Shown piece after piece: positions 1 through 6,482 of a DNA stretch of 7,361 nt (the first letter of the stretch is position 1; the number at the start of each line of letters is the position of its first letter). Position numbers and translations under genes: made by a program. Source of the DNA: an uncultured Eubacteriales bacterium (GTDB taxonomy: Bacteria; Bacillota; Clostridia; Oscillospirales; CAG-272). The notes under the pieces were generated by a model, which ran no database searches, was not told the origin of the DNA, and saw only the letters and a program-made list of their open reading frames with translations. The stretch is from the NCBI GenBank assembly GCA_902462015.1, contig CABPZV010000100.1, positions 1 through 7,361 on the forward strand, written 5' to 3'.

Positions 1-3000
1 AGCCGCCGTGATTCCATTGCCGCTGCAACCATCGTCCAAGTCTTTCCGGCACCGACCACATGACCGAGCAAAGAATTGCCGCCGTACATAATTCGTGCAA
101 CAGCGTCCTTTTGGTGTTTCCGCAGGGTTATTTCGGGGTTTATCCCGTTAAAAGTTATATGGCTGCCGTCATATTCACGGGGACGGATAGAGTTAAACCG
201 AACATTGTAGATTTTACAAAGGTCATCACGCCTTTCGGGAGCTTTCCATATCCAATCCTCAAAGGCTTGTTTAATTGCCGCCTGTTTCTGCTGTGCAATG
301 GTAGTTTCTTTAACATTCAGCTTTGCAACCTTGTTTCCGTTTTCATCATAAATATAATCAAAGATACGAACATCTCGCAAATTAAGAGAATCTTCAATAA
401 TTTTATATGCACTGATACGGCTTGTACCATAGGTGTTGGTAGCCTTAACGCCCTTATCGGCGCTCTTGCCTTGAATATTCCACTCACCCGTAAGATTTGA
501 ATATTTGACCTCGATTTTGCTTTGCGCATAATAATTCGGCGAAAGAAGCTCAAACACAAATTCCTCGATATACTTTTCGGGTATCCAAGTCGTGCCGAGC
601 TTTACGGAAATTTCACCCGGCGTTAAGTCTTTCGGCTGCACCTTTTCAAGATATTCCGCATTGACACGGTATTCGGAGCTGTCTTTTGAAAACTGCTCCG
701 CTTGACTTAATTTTTCACGAACATTGCCCGAAAGGTATTCATCGGCAGTCAGATATTTCGGCTCATATTCCGGAGATATTTCGTGTTCGGGGTTTAAGAA
801 TATAACGCCGTGCAAGTCCTCATACAGCTGCTGTTCGGTCTTACCCGATAATTTCTCCATAAAAGCAATGTCTATCTTTGCTTTTTCCGCAAGCGACACC
901 GCCAATGCTTCATCAGCCGTATCAACCTTTGTAACCTCGTGTTTGGCTCTTATGGTGCGTTTTGTAAACATATCCGCTTTGCGCTCAAGCTCGCCATATT
1001 CATCGAGAATTTCAAGAGAGCAGAGCAGAAAATAACTGCTGTCCTCCGAAAAGGCAAGAGCATTGCCACGGGAATTGATAAGTCCGTATTTCTTTGTGTA
1101 GTTATCATAAAGCGTGTTGAGCTTTGCCTGCTGTGCCTTAATTTCATCATCGGAATAGTTTTCCGTCTGATACTCAATTAAAGTTCTCACACAGTCCCGA
1201 AGCTCTATCATACCTTTTACACGGTTTTCAGCCGTTGCGTTCATTTCAACTTTCCGCATTATACTGTTTTCACGGAAATATATATTGCCGTCAACAACCG
1301 TAAAACTGAAATTACGCACAGCGGGATCCGCCGGGATAGTTACCTCCTCATCATTTGAAATATCGTCAAATTCGTATTCGGTAATCTGTGCGTGTATGTT
1401 CTGAATTGCTCCGTCAAGCTGCTCGGCAAGTGGAATATCCTCATTCGGCTCACAGGTAAGAGTCGGACCGAAAGGACCGCTGACCTCTTTGAGTTCTCCC
1501 ATAACCATATCGGGATTATCAAGAAAGTAACGGTTTACAAACTGTCCCTCACTAAACTCACCGACTTCAACCCATTCGGGCATTATATCCGTCATACGCT
1601 CTCTTTTTTGCAAAAACAGAATATCTGCCGTAACCTCTGTTCCGGCGTTTTTCTTAAAGGTGTTGTTCGGCAAGCGAACAGCGCCGATTAAATCGGCTCT
1701 TTGAGCAATATATCTGCGCACCTTTGAAGTACGCTTATCCATAGTGCCGGAGGAGGTAATAAAGGCAATAACGCCGCCCGGTCGCACCTTATCCAAAGTT
1801 TTCGCAAAAAAGTAATCGTGAATAAGGAAATTATGCTTGTTGTATTTCTTGTCAAGCAGCTTAAAATCTCCGAAAGGCACATTGCCGATTGCCACATCAA
1901 AAAAGCTGTCGGGAAGCTCGGAATTTTCATAGCCTTGTATGGCAACGGAATTTTTCTGATAAAGCTGTCCGGCAATTCTGCCTGTAATACTGTCGATTTC
2001 CACGCCATACATTTTACTGTCGCTCATACTCTCCGGCAGAAGTCCCATAAAATTACCGATTCCGCACGACGGCTCCAAGATGTTACCTTGTGTAAATCCC
2101 ATATTGGAAAGCGCCTTATACATTGCCTTGATTACAACGGGCGGAGTGAAGTGTGCGGTAAGCGTTGACGCTCTCGCTTGCTCATACTCATCGGGCGAAA
2201 GAGTGGCGTATAGCTCCTTAAATTCCTCCGACCAATTTTCTTTGGTTTCATCAAAAGCGTCTGCAAGACCGCCCCAGCCGACATACTGTGATAAGATTTC
2301 CTGTTCTTCGGGAATAGCAAGACGGTGTTCAAATTCGAGATTGTGAAGTAAATTTACGGCTTCAACATTCCTCCTAAATTTCTCTTTTGGTGTACCGTAA
2401 CCGAGTTCTTCGTTTGTAATTTGGAAATTGCGTCTTTCCGACAACGGTATTTCGGGATACATAACCGTGTTTTGCACTCTCTGCGGCTTTGACTTTTGAA
2501 ATTCTGCCGTAAGCTGAGGTTTTGCCTGCTCTGCAATTATGCTCTTAACAAAATCTATGCTCTCACTGCGGAATATGGGAAAACCCGTACTGTTTTGAAA
2601 GGTTATATCCTTTAATGACACCTTGTTAAAATCAGTATTTACGCTGTCTACAACAAATTTGCGGTCATCAATGGTGAGTTCCGTTCCGACAAGACTTTCG
2701 GCGTTTTCCTCCGGCTCGTTTTCCACTTGCTGTGCTTGTTCGGGTATAATCTTATCTGCCGACAAAAGCCTGTTATATTTCCCGTTTTTATCAGCAATGA
2801 CAACATCATACCCGGCATAAAGCAGCTTGTTTGCGTATTCGTCAAGTATATACTTTGGGAAGCCGCACATTTTATATGTGTTATCCTCAATTTGTTTCGA
2901 GGTTACGGCTATATCAAGTACCTGTGCCGCATTTTCCGCATCTTCACCGTAAATCTCATAAAAATCGCCGAGAGGAATAAGGGCAACGGTTTTTGAACCG

Positions 3001-5783
3001 TTATCGTCCTTGTGCAGTTCGGCAAGGTATTCGGAAAATGACTGCTGCGTTTGCTCCTTTGTTATAGCATTGTATAATTCTATCTCGTTTTCGGTTATAT
3101 CGTAATTTTCGCCATAGCCGACTTTCGTTTCAACGCTGCCGACAAGTTCTTGTTTTTCCTCCTCGGTCATTTCCGCAAGCTGTTCCGGTATGGTTTCCTC
3201 TTTGACCTCCTCAATTCTGTCGATATGCGGGAACAGGTTATATTCGCCGTTTGCATACTGTTCAAGGTCTTGTACGGCTTTTTCTCTGTATGGATAGCTT
3301 CGTGCGTCAGAGGGAGTTTCCGCAAGCAGATTTTTCAAGTCCGTCAGCATTGTCTGCGTATGCGTTGTATTACTTAACTTTTCAACAATTATTTGGGTTG
3401 CATTGGTATATTCCGAGCCGTAGGGATACGGCATAACCATACCTTCGGTTATGTCATACGCATAGGCAAGACGGATCGAATTTGCAATCTGTTCCTTTTC
3501 ATAACTCGGAATATTCTTGATTTCCGCTTCGTTTAAGTAATCACGGCTCTTTATGAGCCTGTCAATATGCTTTTCAACCTCGTTCCATTTTAGCGTGACT
3601 TTCGCATACGGTTTTGTTAAATCTCCGTGACTGAATGTTATCCCTTTGGTATCGTGATTTTCGTTGTATAACCCGGTATAACTGCCGCCCCAGCCGTATT
3701 CGTTTTTAAGAAAAGTTATTCTTTCTTTTTGGTCTGTATGCGTATCAAAGAAAGTATATATACGGTATTTTCCTTCTGAAACGCCGCTGCCTCGCTTAAA
3801 CATTTTGTCAATTTCATCTCTTGAAATAAATCGCTCCGGTGGGGCATAGGTCAAGGCTTGTGCAGAGAAGTTTTTTCTTGTAATATACAAATCGGCAAGC
3901 ATATCATTTGTCTTATGGGGATTATACCATCTAAACCGTGTAATATTCGGGTTTTCATCATACATATCGGATAACTGTTGCGTAATAGTTTTTACCTCGT
4001 CCAAGCCTTTTTGGGTTTTTAAGTAACTGGCGATACGCTCTGTGCTGTCGGGAAAGCCGCCCTTAAACCATTCCTCCTTGAACATTTCCCTCAATTCGGG
4101 ATATTCGTCAAAATCGAGGTCACGCTCCATATACCAAAAATTATCGGCTGCTTTTTTATACTCATATCTTTCCATTTGCAAAAGCGTATCTTTGGGTGCA
4201 AATCTTCCTAAGTCCAAAAGCTCGTCTATGCGTTTTGCGGCATCTTCCCAAGAAAGCAGTTGTGCGGTGCTTTTGTTCGCACTATCGCCGTATGAAATGC
4301 GTATGCCCTCATTATTCCACCAAGCCGATACCTTTCGCCCGTCAAAGATAAATCCTTTACCGTCCGTCTTATACAGATTCTTCAGAAATTCCGCTTTGTT
4401 TTCAACAGATTTATCCTTTGAAAACTCGATACATATTTCAATTACGCTGTCTTTATCGTTTGTTCCGTCGCATAAAACCTCGTCAATAATCTGCCGGGGC
4501 ATAGAAAAAGCAGCACCGAAAATTTCGTGTGCTGCTCTCTGTACGGTTTTCCGCTGCTGTTCTTCTGTGGGGATAAGGTCAAACAGACTTAACTGTAAAC
4601 CACCTCCGGCAGTACGATTTCCTCCGCTGAATGTAAAAGGTTGTTCATCAGTCCTGTCCACATAATTGGATCTCTCGCCTTGAGTTCCTCGTTCACGCCC
4701 TCCACTTGTGCCATCACCTTGATTATCCTTTGTATCTGCTCGGTCGCTGATGTCTGAACCTCCAGCAGATGCTCCGTTATTTTGCCCGTTATCATCAAAC
4801 TCGTGTATAGGCTCGGTCTGTGCTGTTTGAGGAATTTCCTCCGCATCTGTCCGTATCTGCCTATCTGTACTTCTGTCTGAGGTACTGTCAAGTCGGGTAT
4901 CAGGTATCCGTTCACTTCCGTGTATGTTATCTCTGTCATAGTTATCCGTCCTTTCATTATTTATTATCGGTGTGTTTTCTTCTTTGACTTCATTATACAC
5001 CGCATTTTTATTTTCTGCAAAATTTTTAGCTCTTTCACTTTTTAATTCTGCACGGATAGTTTCCGATATATTTCTCAATGCTTCTTCCGAAATGCTTGAC
5101 ACGGCGTTTCCCAAAACAGATATTGCGGAAGTTGTATTAAAATCCATAATATGCGGAAAGTCCTCACGCTCAAACATTTCATCAGCGTTGATTCCGAGCC
5201 TTTGCAATACCATATATGCAATACTTGTTTCCGCCGTTCGCTGAAATTCCACCTCAACATTCAGTTCGTCCAAGTCCTCCAAAAAGCTGTTTTGCTTTTC
5301 GTATTTGAGTTCCGAAAGATAATCGGATTTGCTGTCCTCGACTGCGTTTTGTGCAGCACTTATGACAGCTTCCGTAATACTGTCCTTTGACTTTAACTCA
5401 CCGAAAGTATTTTCAAGCGTTTCGATTATGGCTGCATCAAAACGGCTGTTATATTGCCACAGCTTTATTTTTGTGTTGTCAAGGCTGTGTGTGTCGGAAA
5501 TATCGAAAACATAGTCAAGATATTGACCTCTGTCACCCTCACGGAGCAGGGCAATACCCTTGCTGCCACGATTTATCCAAGACTTTAACCGTTTATTCCA
5601 AACATCAATGCTTGCACACGCTGTTGCGTCCGGGCGTTGGGCATAAATGAGCAATTGGTCTTGAAACGGATATTTATATTGCCAAGCCGCACTTTTCAAA
5701 AATGATGTCCAATGTTCATAATCGGACAGTTCTCTGCTGACTTGCTCCGACAGTTCATAGATATTTTGCAGCTTGCTCGCCAT
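1..5783 (-). CDS. Giant ArdC-like / N6-adenine methylase / SNF2 helicase fusion protein, C-terminus cut off by the window
   Basis: One frame runs without a stop from ATG 5783 to base 1 (at least 1927 codons). The start is fixed by GGAGGTG at 5797-5791 and an in-frame TGA just upstream. Domains in order: residues 1-110 resemble the ArdC-type N-terminal domain (YPFQDQLLIYAQRPDA, then RGSKGIALL); 282-399 form a Gly/Asp/Arg/Thr-rich linker that also encodes tnpV; 426-533 and 652-757 are two copies of one module; 932-1000 resemble MutS domain I (GDFYE 939-943, MCGFP); about 1028-1076 is a small conserved module ending GFPIFR; 1200-1410 is a class I methyltransferase with HFTPP 1211-1215, motif I EPSCGIGNF 1237-1245 and motif IV-like GNVPF 1300-1304; near 1890 a helicase starts, with LRKHQ and Walker A GAGKT 1911-1915. 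Related giant proteins are typical of Clostridia conjugative elements. By analogy with phage P1 DarB, a role in protecting or remodelling transferred DNA is inferred. Confidence 0.95.
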   Translation of the reverse strand, partial: MASKLQNIYELSEQVSRELSDYEHWTSFLKSAAWQYKYPFQDQLLIYAQRPDATACASIDVWNKRLKSWINRGSKGIALLREGDRGQYLDYVFDISDTHSLDNTKIKLWQYNSRFDAAIIETLENTFGELKSKDSITEAVISAAQNAVEDSKSDYLSELKYEKQNSFLEDLDELNVEVEFQRTAETSIAYMVLQRLGINADEMFEREDFPHIMDFNTTSAISVLGNAVSSISEEALRNISETIRAELKSERAKNFAENKNAVYNEVKEENTPIINNERTDNYDRDNIHGSERIPDTRLDSTSDRSTDRQIRTDAEEIPQTAQTEPIHEFDDNGQNNGASAGGSDISDRADTKDNQGDGTSGGRERGTQGERSNYVDRTDEQPFTFSGGNRTAGGGLQLSLFDLIPTEEQQRKTVQRAAHEIFGAAFSMPRQIIDEVLCDGTNDKDSVIEICIEFSKDKSVENKAEFLKNLYKTDGKGFIFDGRKVSAWWNNEGIRISYGDSANKSTAQLLSWEDAAKRIDELLDLGRFAPKDTLLQMERYEYKKAADNFWYMERDLDFDEYPELREMFKEEWFKGGFPDSTERIASYLKTQKGLDEVKTITQQLSDMYDENPNITRFRWYNPHKTNDMLADLYITRKNFSAQALTYAPPERFISRDEIDKMFKRGSGVSEGKYRIYTFFDTHTDQKERITFLKNEYGWGGSYTGLYNENHDTKGITFSHGDLTKPYAKVTLKWNEVEKHIDRLIKSRDYLNEAEIKNIPSYEKEQIANSIRLAYAYDITEGMVMPYPYGSEYTNATQIIVEKLSNTTHTQTMLTDLKNLLAETPSDARSYPYREKAVQDLEQYANGEYNLFPHIDRIEEVKEETIPEQLAEMTEEEKQELVGSVETKVGYGENYDITENEIELYNAITKEQTQQSFSEYLAELHKDDNGSKTVALIPLGDFYEIYGEDAENAAQVLDIAVTSKQIEDNTYKMCGFPKYILDEYANKLLYAGYDVVIADKNGKYNRLLSADKIIPEQAQQVENEPEENAESLVGTELTIDDRKFVVDSVNTDFNKVSLKDITFQNSTGFPIFRSESIDFVKSIIAEQAKPQLTAEFQKSKPQRVQNTVMYPEIPLSERRNFQITNEELGYGTPKEKFRRNVEAVNLLHNLEFEHRLAIPEEQEILSQYVGWGGLADAFDETKENWSEEFKELYATLSPDEYEQARASTLTAHFTPPVVIKAMYKALSNMGFTQGNILEPSCGIGNFMGLLPESMSDSKMYGVEIDSITGRIAGQLYQKNSVAIQGYENSELPDSFFDVAIGNVPFGDFKLLDKKYNKHNFLIHDYFFAKTLDKVRPGGVIAFITSSGTMDKRTSKVRRYIAQRADLIGAVRLPNNTFKKNAGTEVTADILFLQKRERMTDIMPEWVEVGEFSEGQFVNRYFLDNPDMVMGELKEVSGPFGPTLTCEPNEDIPLAEQLDGAIQNIHAQITEYEFDDISNDEEVTIPADPAVRNFSFTVVDGNIYFRENSIMRKVEMNATAENRVKGMIELRDCVRTLIEYQTENYSDDEIKAQQAKLNTLYDNYTKKYGLINSRGNALAFSEDSSYFLLCSLEILDEYGELERKADMFTKRTIRAKHEVTKVDTADEALAVSLAEKAKIDIAFMEKLSGKTEQQLYEDLHGVIFLNPEHEISPEYEPKYLTADEYLSGNVREKLSQAEQFSKDSSEYRVNAEYLEKVQPKDLTPGEISVKLGTTWIPEKYIEEFVFELLSPNYYAQSKIEVKYSNLTGEWNIQGKSADKGVKATNTYGTSRISAYKIIEDSLNLRDVRIFDYIYDENGNKVAKLNVKETTIAQQKQAAIKQAFEDWIWKAPERRDDLCKIYNVRFNSIRPREYDGSHITFNGINPEITLRKHQKDAVARIMYGGNSLLGHVVGAGKTWTMVAAAMESRR
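2784..2990 (-). other. MutS domain I-like segment within the giant protein (residues about 932-1000)
   Basis: The segment reads LGDFYEIYGEDAENAAQVLD, then after a short loop MCGFPKYILDEYANKL and AGYDVVIAD. This follows the order of the N-terminal mismatch-recognition domain of MutS (GDFYELF-x-DDA, M-x-G-x-P, YLAKL, VAICEQ in E. coli). The Phe-x-Glu pair that contacts a mispaired base in MutS is kept here as Phe941 and Glu943. No MutS core, clamp or ATPase domain follows, so the domain has been recruited alone. Confidence 0.75.
3513..3830 (-). repeat. Module copy B of an internal protein duplication (giant protein residues about 652-757)
   Basis: This is the second copy of the module at residues 426-533. 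It carries ISRDEID, FLKNEYGWGG, GITFSHGD and LKWNEVEKHIDRLI. Copy B has the Gly-rich YGWGG turn where copy A has YKTDG, and is a few residues shorter in its middle loop. The copies are divergent at the DNA level, so this is an old protein-level duplication, not a recent DNA repeat. Confidence 0.65.
4185..4508 (-). repeat. Module copy A of an internal protein duplication (giant protein residues about 426-533)
   Basis: This segment of the giant protein is paralogous to residues 652-757. Shared positions are MPRQIID against ISRDEID, FLKN-Y (466 against 691), G-I-x-(I/F)-S-(Y/H)-G-D, and a closing L-(S/K)-W-x-(D/E)-x-x-K-x-I-D-x-L helix. From residue 433 to 469 the two align without gaps at an offset of exactly 225 residues. 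The function of the module is unknown. Confidence 0.65.
4589..4939 (-). CDS. tnpV: TnpV-family transposon-encoded protein, wholly embedded in the +1 frame of the giant gene
   Basis: This 116-residue frame matches the TnpV family almost end to end: an N-terminal YTEVNGYLIPDL, a central Arg/Lys-rich YGQMRRKFLKQHRPSLYTSL, then GKITEHL, a long amphipathic helix, and the closing WTGLMNNLLHSAEEIV motif. Family length is about 115-125 residues, so it appears complete. An in-frame ATG at 4957 would add six residues, but ATG 4939 is preferred because AAAGGA at 4954-4949 lies nine bases upstream. The gene is entirely inside the giant reading frame, shifted by one base, so both proteins use the same DNA on the same strand. 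TnpV was named from Tn4451-type elements, where an excisionase-like accessory role was suggested; its biochemistry is poorly known. TATAAT at 4997-4992 may give it its own transcript. Ile is mostly ATA (8 of 11 codons), probably imposed by the overlapping frame. Identity is firm; expression is inferred. Confidence 0.85.
   Translation of the reverse strand: MTEITYTEVNGYLIPDLTVPQTEVQIGRYGQMRRKFLKQHRPSLYTSLMITGKITEHLLEVQTSATEQIQRIIKVMAQVEGVNEELKARDPIMWTGLMNNLLHSAEEIVLPEVVYS
4949..4954 (-). promoter_or_regulatory. Ribosome binding site of embedded tnpV
   Basis: AAAGGA lies nine bases before ATG 4939 inside the giant coding region. It overlaps the codons just after the alternative ATG at 4957, which has no comparable site, so it favours the shorter 116-residue start. 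Confidence 0.6.
4992..5020 (-). promoter_or_regulatory. Candidate intragenic sigma-A promoter for tnpV
   Basis: A perfect TATAAT (4997-4992) is preceded, 17 bases upstream, by TTGCAG (5020-5015), which matches the first three bases of the -35 consensus; the spacer is A-rich. Predicted transcription would begin near 4985, about 30 bases before the tnpV Shine-Dalgarno. In the giant frame the -10 element reads as Tyr-Asn, so it sits within coding sequence. The -35 is weak and chance AT-rich matches are possible. Confidence 0.45.
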
Positions 5784-5790
5784 TTGCGTT

Positions 5791-5797
5791 CACCTCC
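5791..5797 (-). promoter_or_regulatory. Strong ribosome binding site of the giant gene
   Basis: GGAGGTG is followed nine bases after the GGAGG core by ATG 5783. The in-frame TGA at 5792-5790 lies inside this site, so no earlier in-frame start is possible. Confidence 0.85.
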
Positions 5798-5818
5798 GTA
5801 ATTCTGTTTTGCAAAATA

Positions 5819-5965
5819 TTATTCTTTTTCCGTTATAGGCTCATATTTTGTGCAAGCCGTTCCGTTATGGAATTCCAAATACGGACACATAGGCTCGTAT
5901 GGATCAAGCTTTATTGCGTCCGCACCCGTTTTGCAATGCGGACATAATTGTTTCTTTTCGTTCAT
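5819..5965 (-). CDS. Small Cys-rich putative zinc-binding protein, 48 residues
   Basis: ATG 5965 is preceded by AAGGAG at 5980-5975 with a nine-base gap, and the frame ends in TAA at 5821-5819. The product is 48 residues, begins MNEKKQLCPHCKTG and carries four cysteines at positions 8, 11, 27 and 38, with a histidine at 33. The CPHC knuckle plus MCPY and TAC suggests a single zinc-ribbon-like site, though the second pair is spaced more widely than in a classical ribbon. It is highly charged with no membrane segment, so a cytoplasmic location is likely. Only 35 bases separate it from the giant gene, and the two are almost certainly co-transcribed and translated together. Small Cys-rich frames at this position are common before such giant genes in Clostridia elements. 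Its function is unknown; nucleic-acid or partner binding is a guess. Confidence 0.8.
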   Translation of the reverse strand: MNEKKQLCPHCKTGADAIKLDPYEPMCPYLEFHNGTACTKYEPITEKE

Positions 5966-5998
5966 TTTGTATCGCTCCTTTGATTTTTTGCATAGAAA

Positions 5999-6031
5999 AA
6001 GAGCATTGAATTTTTTGGTTTCAATGCTCTT
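5999..6031 (-). terminator. Intrinsic terminator or attenuator between the 124-residue and 48-residue genes
   Basis: A perfect 12-bp stem (AAGAGCATTGAA at 5999-6010 paired with TTCAATGCTCTT at 6020-6031) encloses a nine-base loop. On the minus strand it is followed directly by TTTC, giving a run of five T from the end of the stem. It lies 20 bases past the stop of the upstream gene. Only 33 bases separate it from the start of the next gene, and no clear promoter fits there, so read-through to the giant gene seems likely. Confidence 0.75.
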
Positions 6032-6050
6032 ATATAGTTGTATATTAAAT

Positions 6051-6425
6051 TTATCTGCTCATCTGCATCGGCTCACGGAGCCGTTTTGCCATTTCGATAC
6101 CCTCGGCGGCTGTTGTGATTTCTCCGTTTTCTATCATTTCAATAAGCTCTGCACGGTGTTTTTCGTTTAAGCAGTACACGCTCCTGCAAAGCCGCTGAAC
6201 AGTTCCTAAAGTATCACGCTCGGTATCGATAAGCGTTTTCACAATTTCGCCGACTTCATCATTTGCGTTAAGCTGAATTTGAAGTGTGCGGCGATTATCG
6301 AGGTATATCATACTCGGCATTATCAGTATTCCGATGTTTTGCAGGCTGTCACGAAGTTCATTTTCTCTGCAAGTCATATCTACAAGCAAATTATTGGTTA
6401 TGAAGTTTATTTTTGCTGTCATCAT
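6051..6425 (-). CDS. Small conserved-type protein with weak ArdA-like features, 124 residues
   Basis: ATG 6425 is chosen over the in-frame GTG at 6434 because AAGGAG at 6441-6436 is ten bases from the ATG and only one base from the GTG. A second ATG follows at 6422. The product starts with a beta-rich part (KINFITNNLLVDMTC), then ENELRDSLQNIGI, then a helical C-terminal half, including LNEKHRAELIEMIENGE and a final AAEGIEMAKRL. The order 'Glu-rich helix ending in an LxxIGI turn, then helix-Leu-x-Glu-helix-x-Gly-Glu' recalls ArdA-type DNA-mimic anti-restriction proteins, which are common in conjugative elements, but the match is by eye and weak. ArdA proteins are usually longer, about 165 residues, and more acidic. 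It has its own strong promoter and a terminator-like hairpin behind it, so it can be made as a short single-gene transcript. It may equally be an unrelated hypothetical protein. Confidence 0.8.
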   Translation of the reverse strand: MMTAKINFITNNLLVDMTCRENELRDSLQNIGILIMPSMIYLDNRRTLQIQLNANDEVGEIVKTLIDTERDTLGTVQRLCRSVYCLNEKHRAELIEMIENGEITTAAEGIEMAKRLREPMQMSR

Positions 6426-6435
6426 AAAAATCACT

Positions 6436-6441
6436 CTCCTT
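6436..6441 (-). promoter_or_regulatory. Ribosome binding site that selects ATG 6425
   Basis: AAGGAG has the usual spacing (ten bases) to ATG 6425 and is too close to GTG 6434, which shortens the frame by three residues from its longest form. Confidence 0.7.
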
Positions 6442-6449
6442 ATGCTTTA

Positions 6450-6478
6450 ATTATACAATAGTTTTTATTATCTTTCAA
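6450..6478 (-). promoter_or_regulatory. Near-consensus sigma-A promoter
   Basis: TTGAAA (6478-6473), a 17-base A/T-rich spacer and TATAAT (6455-6450) match the housekeeping promoter at 11 of 12 positions plus ideal spacing. Transcription should start near 6443, leaving an untranslated leader of about 18 bases that is little more than the Shine-Dalgarno. It begins only five bases past the stop of the upstream gene. It should drive the 124-residue gene and, by read-through of the hairpin, possibly the 48-residue and giant genes. Confidence 0.85.
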
Positions 6479-6482
6479 AAAA

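Noticed and set aside
60..500. Plus-strand open frame of 146 codons
   Set aside because: It is antisense to the helicase start and preceding region of the giant protein, has no ribosome binding site and no recognisable motif.
1688..2008. Minus-strand +1-frame open frame of 106 codons, like tnpV in phase
   Set aside because: It lies under the conserved methyltransferase core, shows no family motif and no Shine-Dalgarno, so it is a shadow and not a second nested gene.
2354..2536. Minus-strand +1-frame open frame near an internal AGGAGG at about 2375
   Set aside because: The AGGAGG encodes Arg-Arg in the giant frame; the ATG after it opens only a four-codon frame, and the longer frame is low-complexity basic shadow sequence.
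4042..4665. Plus-strand open frame of 207 codons antisense to the giant gene and tnpV
   Set aside because: It begins at GTG without a Shine-Dalgarno, has Ser-rich composition typical of antisense shadows, and lies opposite two well-supported minus-strand frames.
4589..4957. tnpV as an inserted mobile element or frameshifted fragment that breaks the giant gene
   Set aside because: The giant frame continues without interruption on both sides and through the segment, with no repeats at its borders, so this is an overlap and not a disruption.
5999..6031. The hairpin as a plus-strand terminator, attachment site or mobile-element end
   Set aside because: On the plus strand it is followed by TATATAG and not a T-run; there is no flanking target duplication or transposase, so a minus-strand terminator is simpler.
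6020..6060. TATATA-like -10 near 6035 as a promoter for the 48-residue and giant genes
   Set aside because: No acceptable -35 lies 16-18 bases upstream, and the start would fall inside the hairpin.
5850..6170. Plus-strand open frame spanning the 48-residue gene, hairpin and end of the 124-residue gene
   Set aside because: It crosses a terminator hairpin and two minus-strand genes with good ribosome binding sites, and has no plausible start signal.
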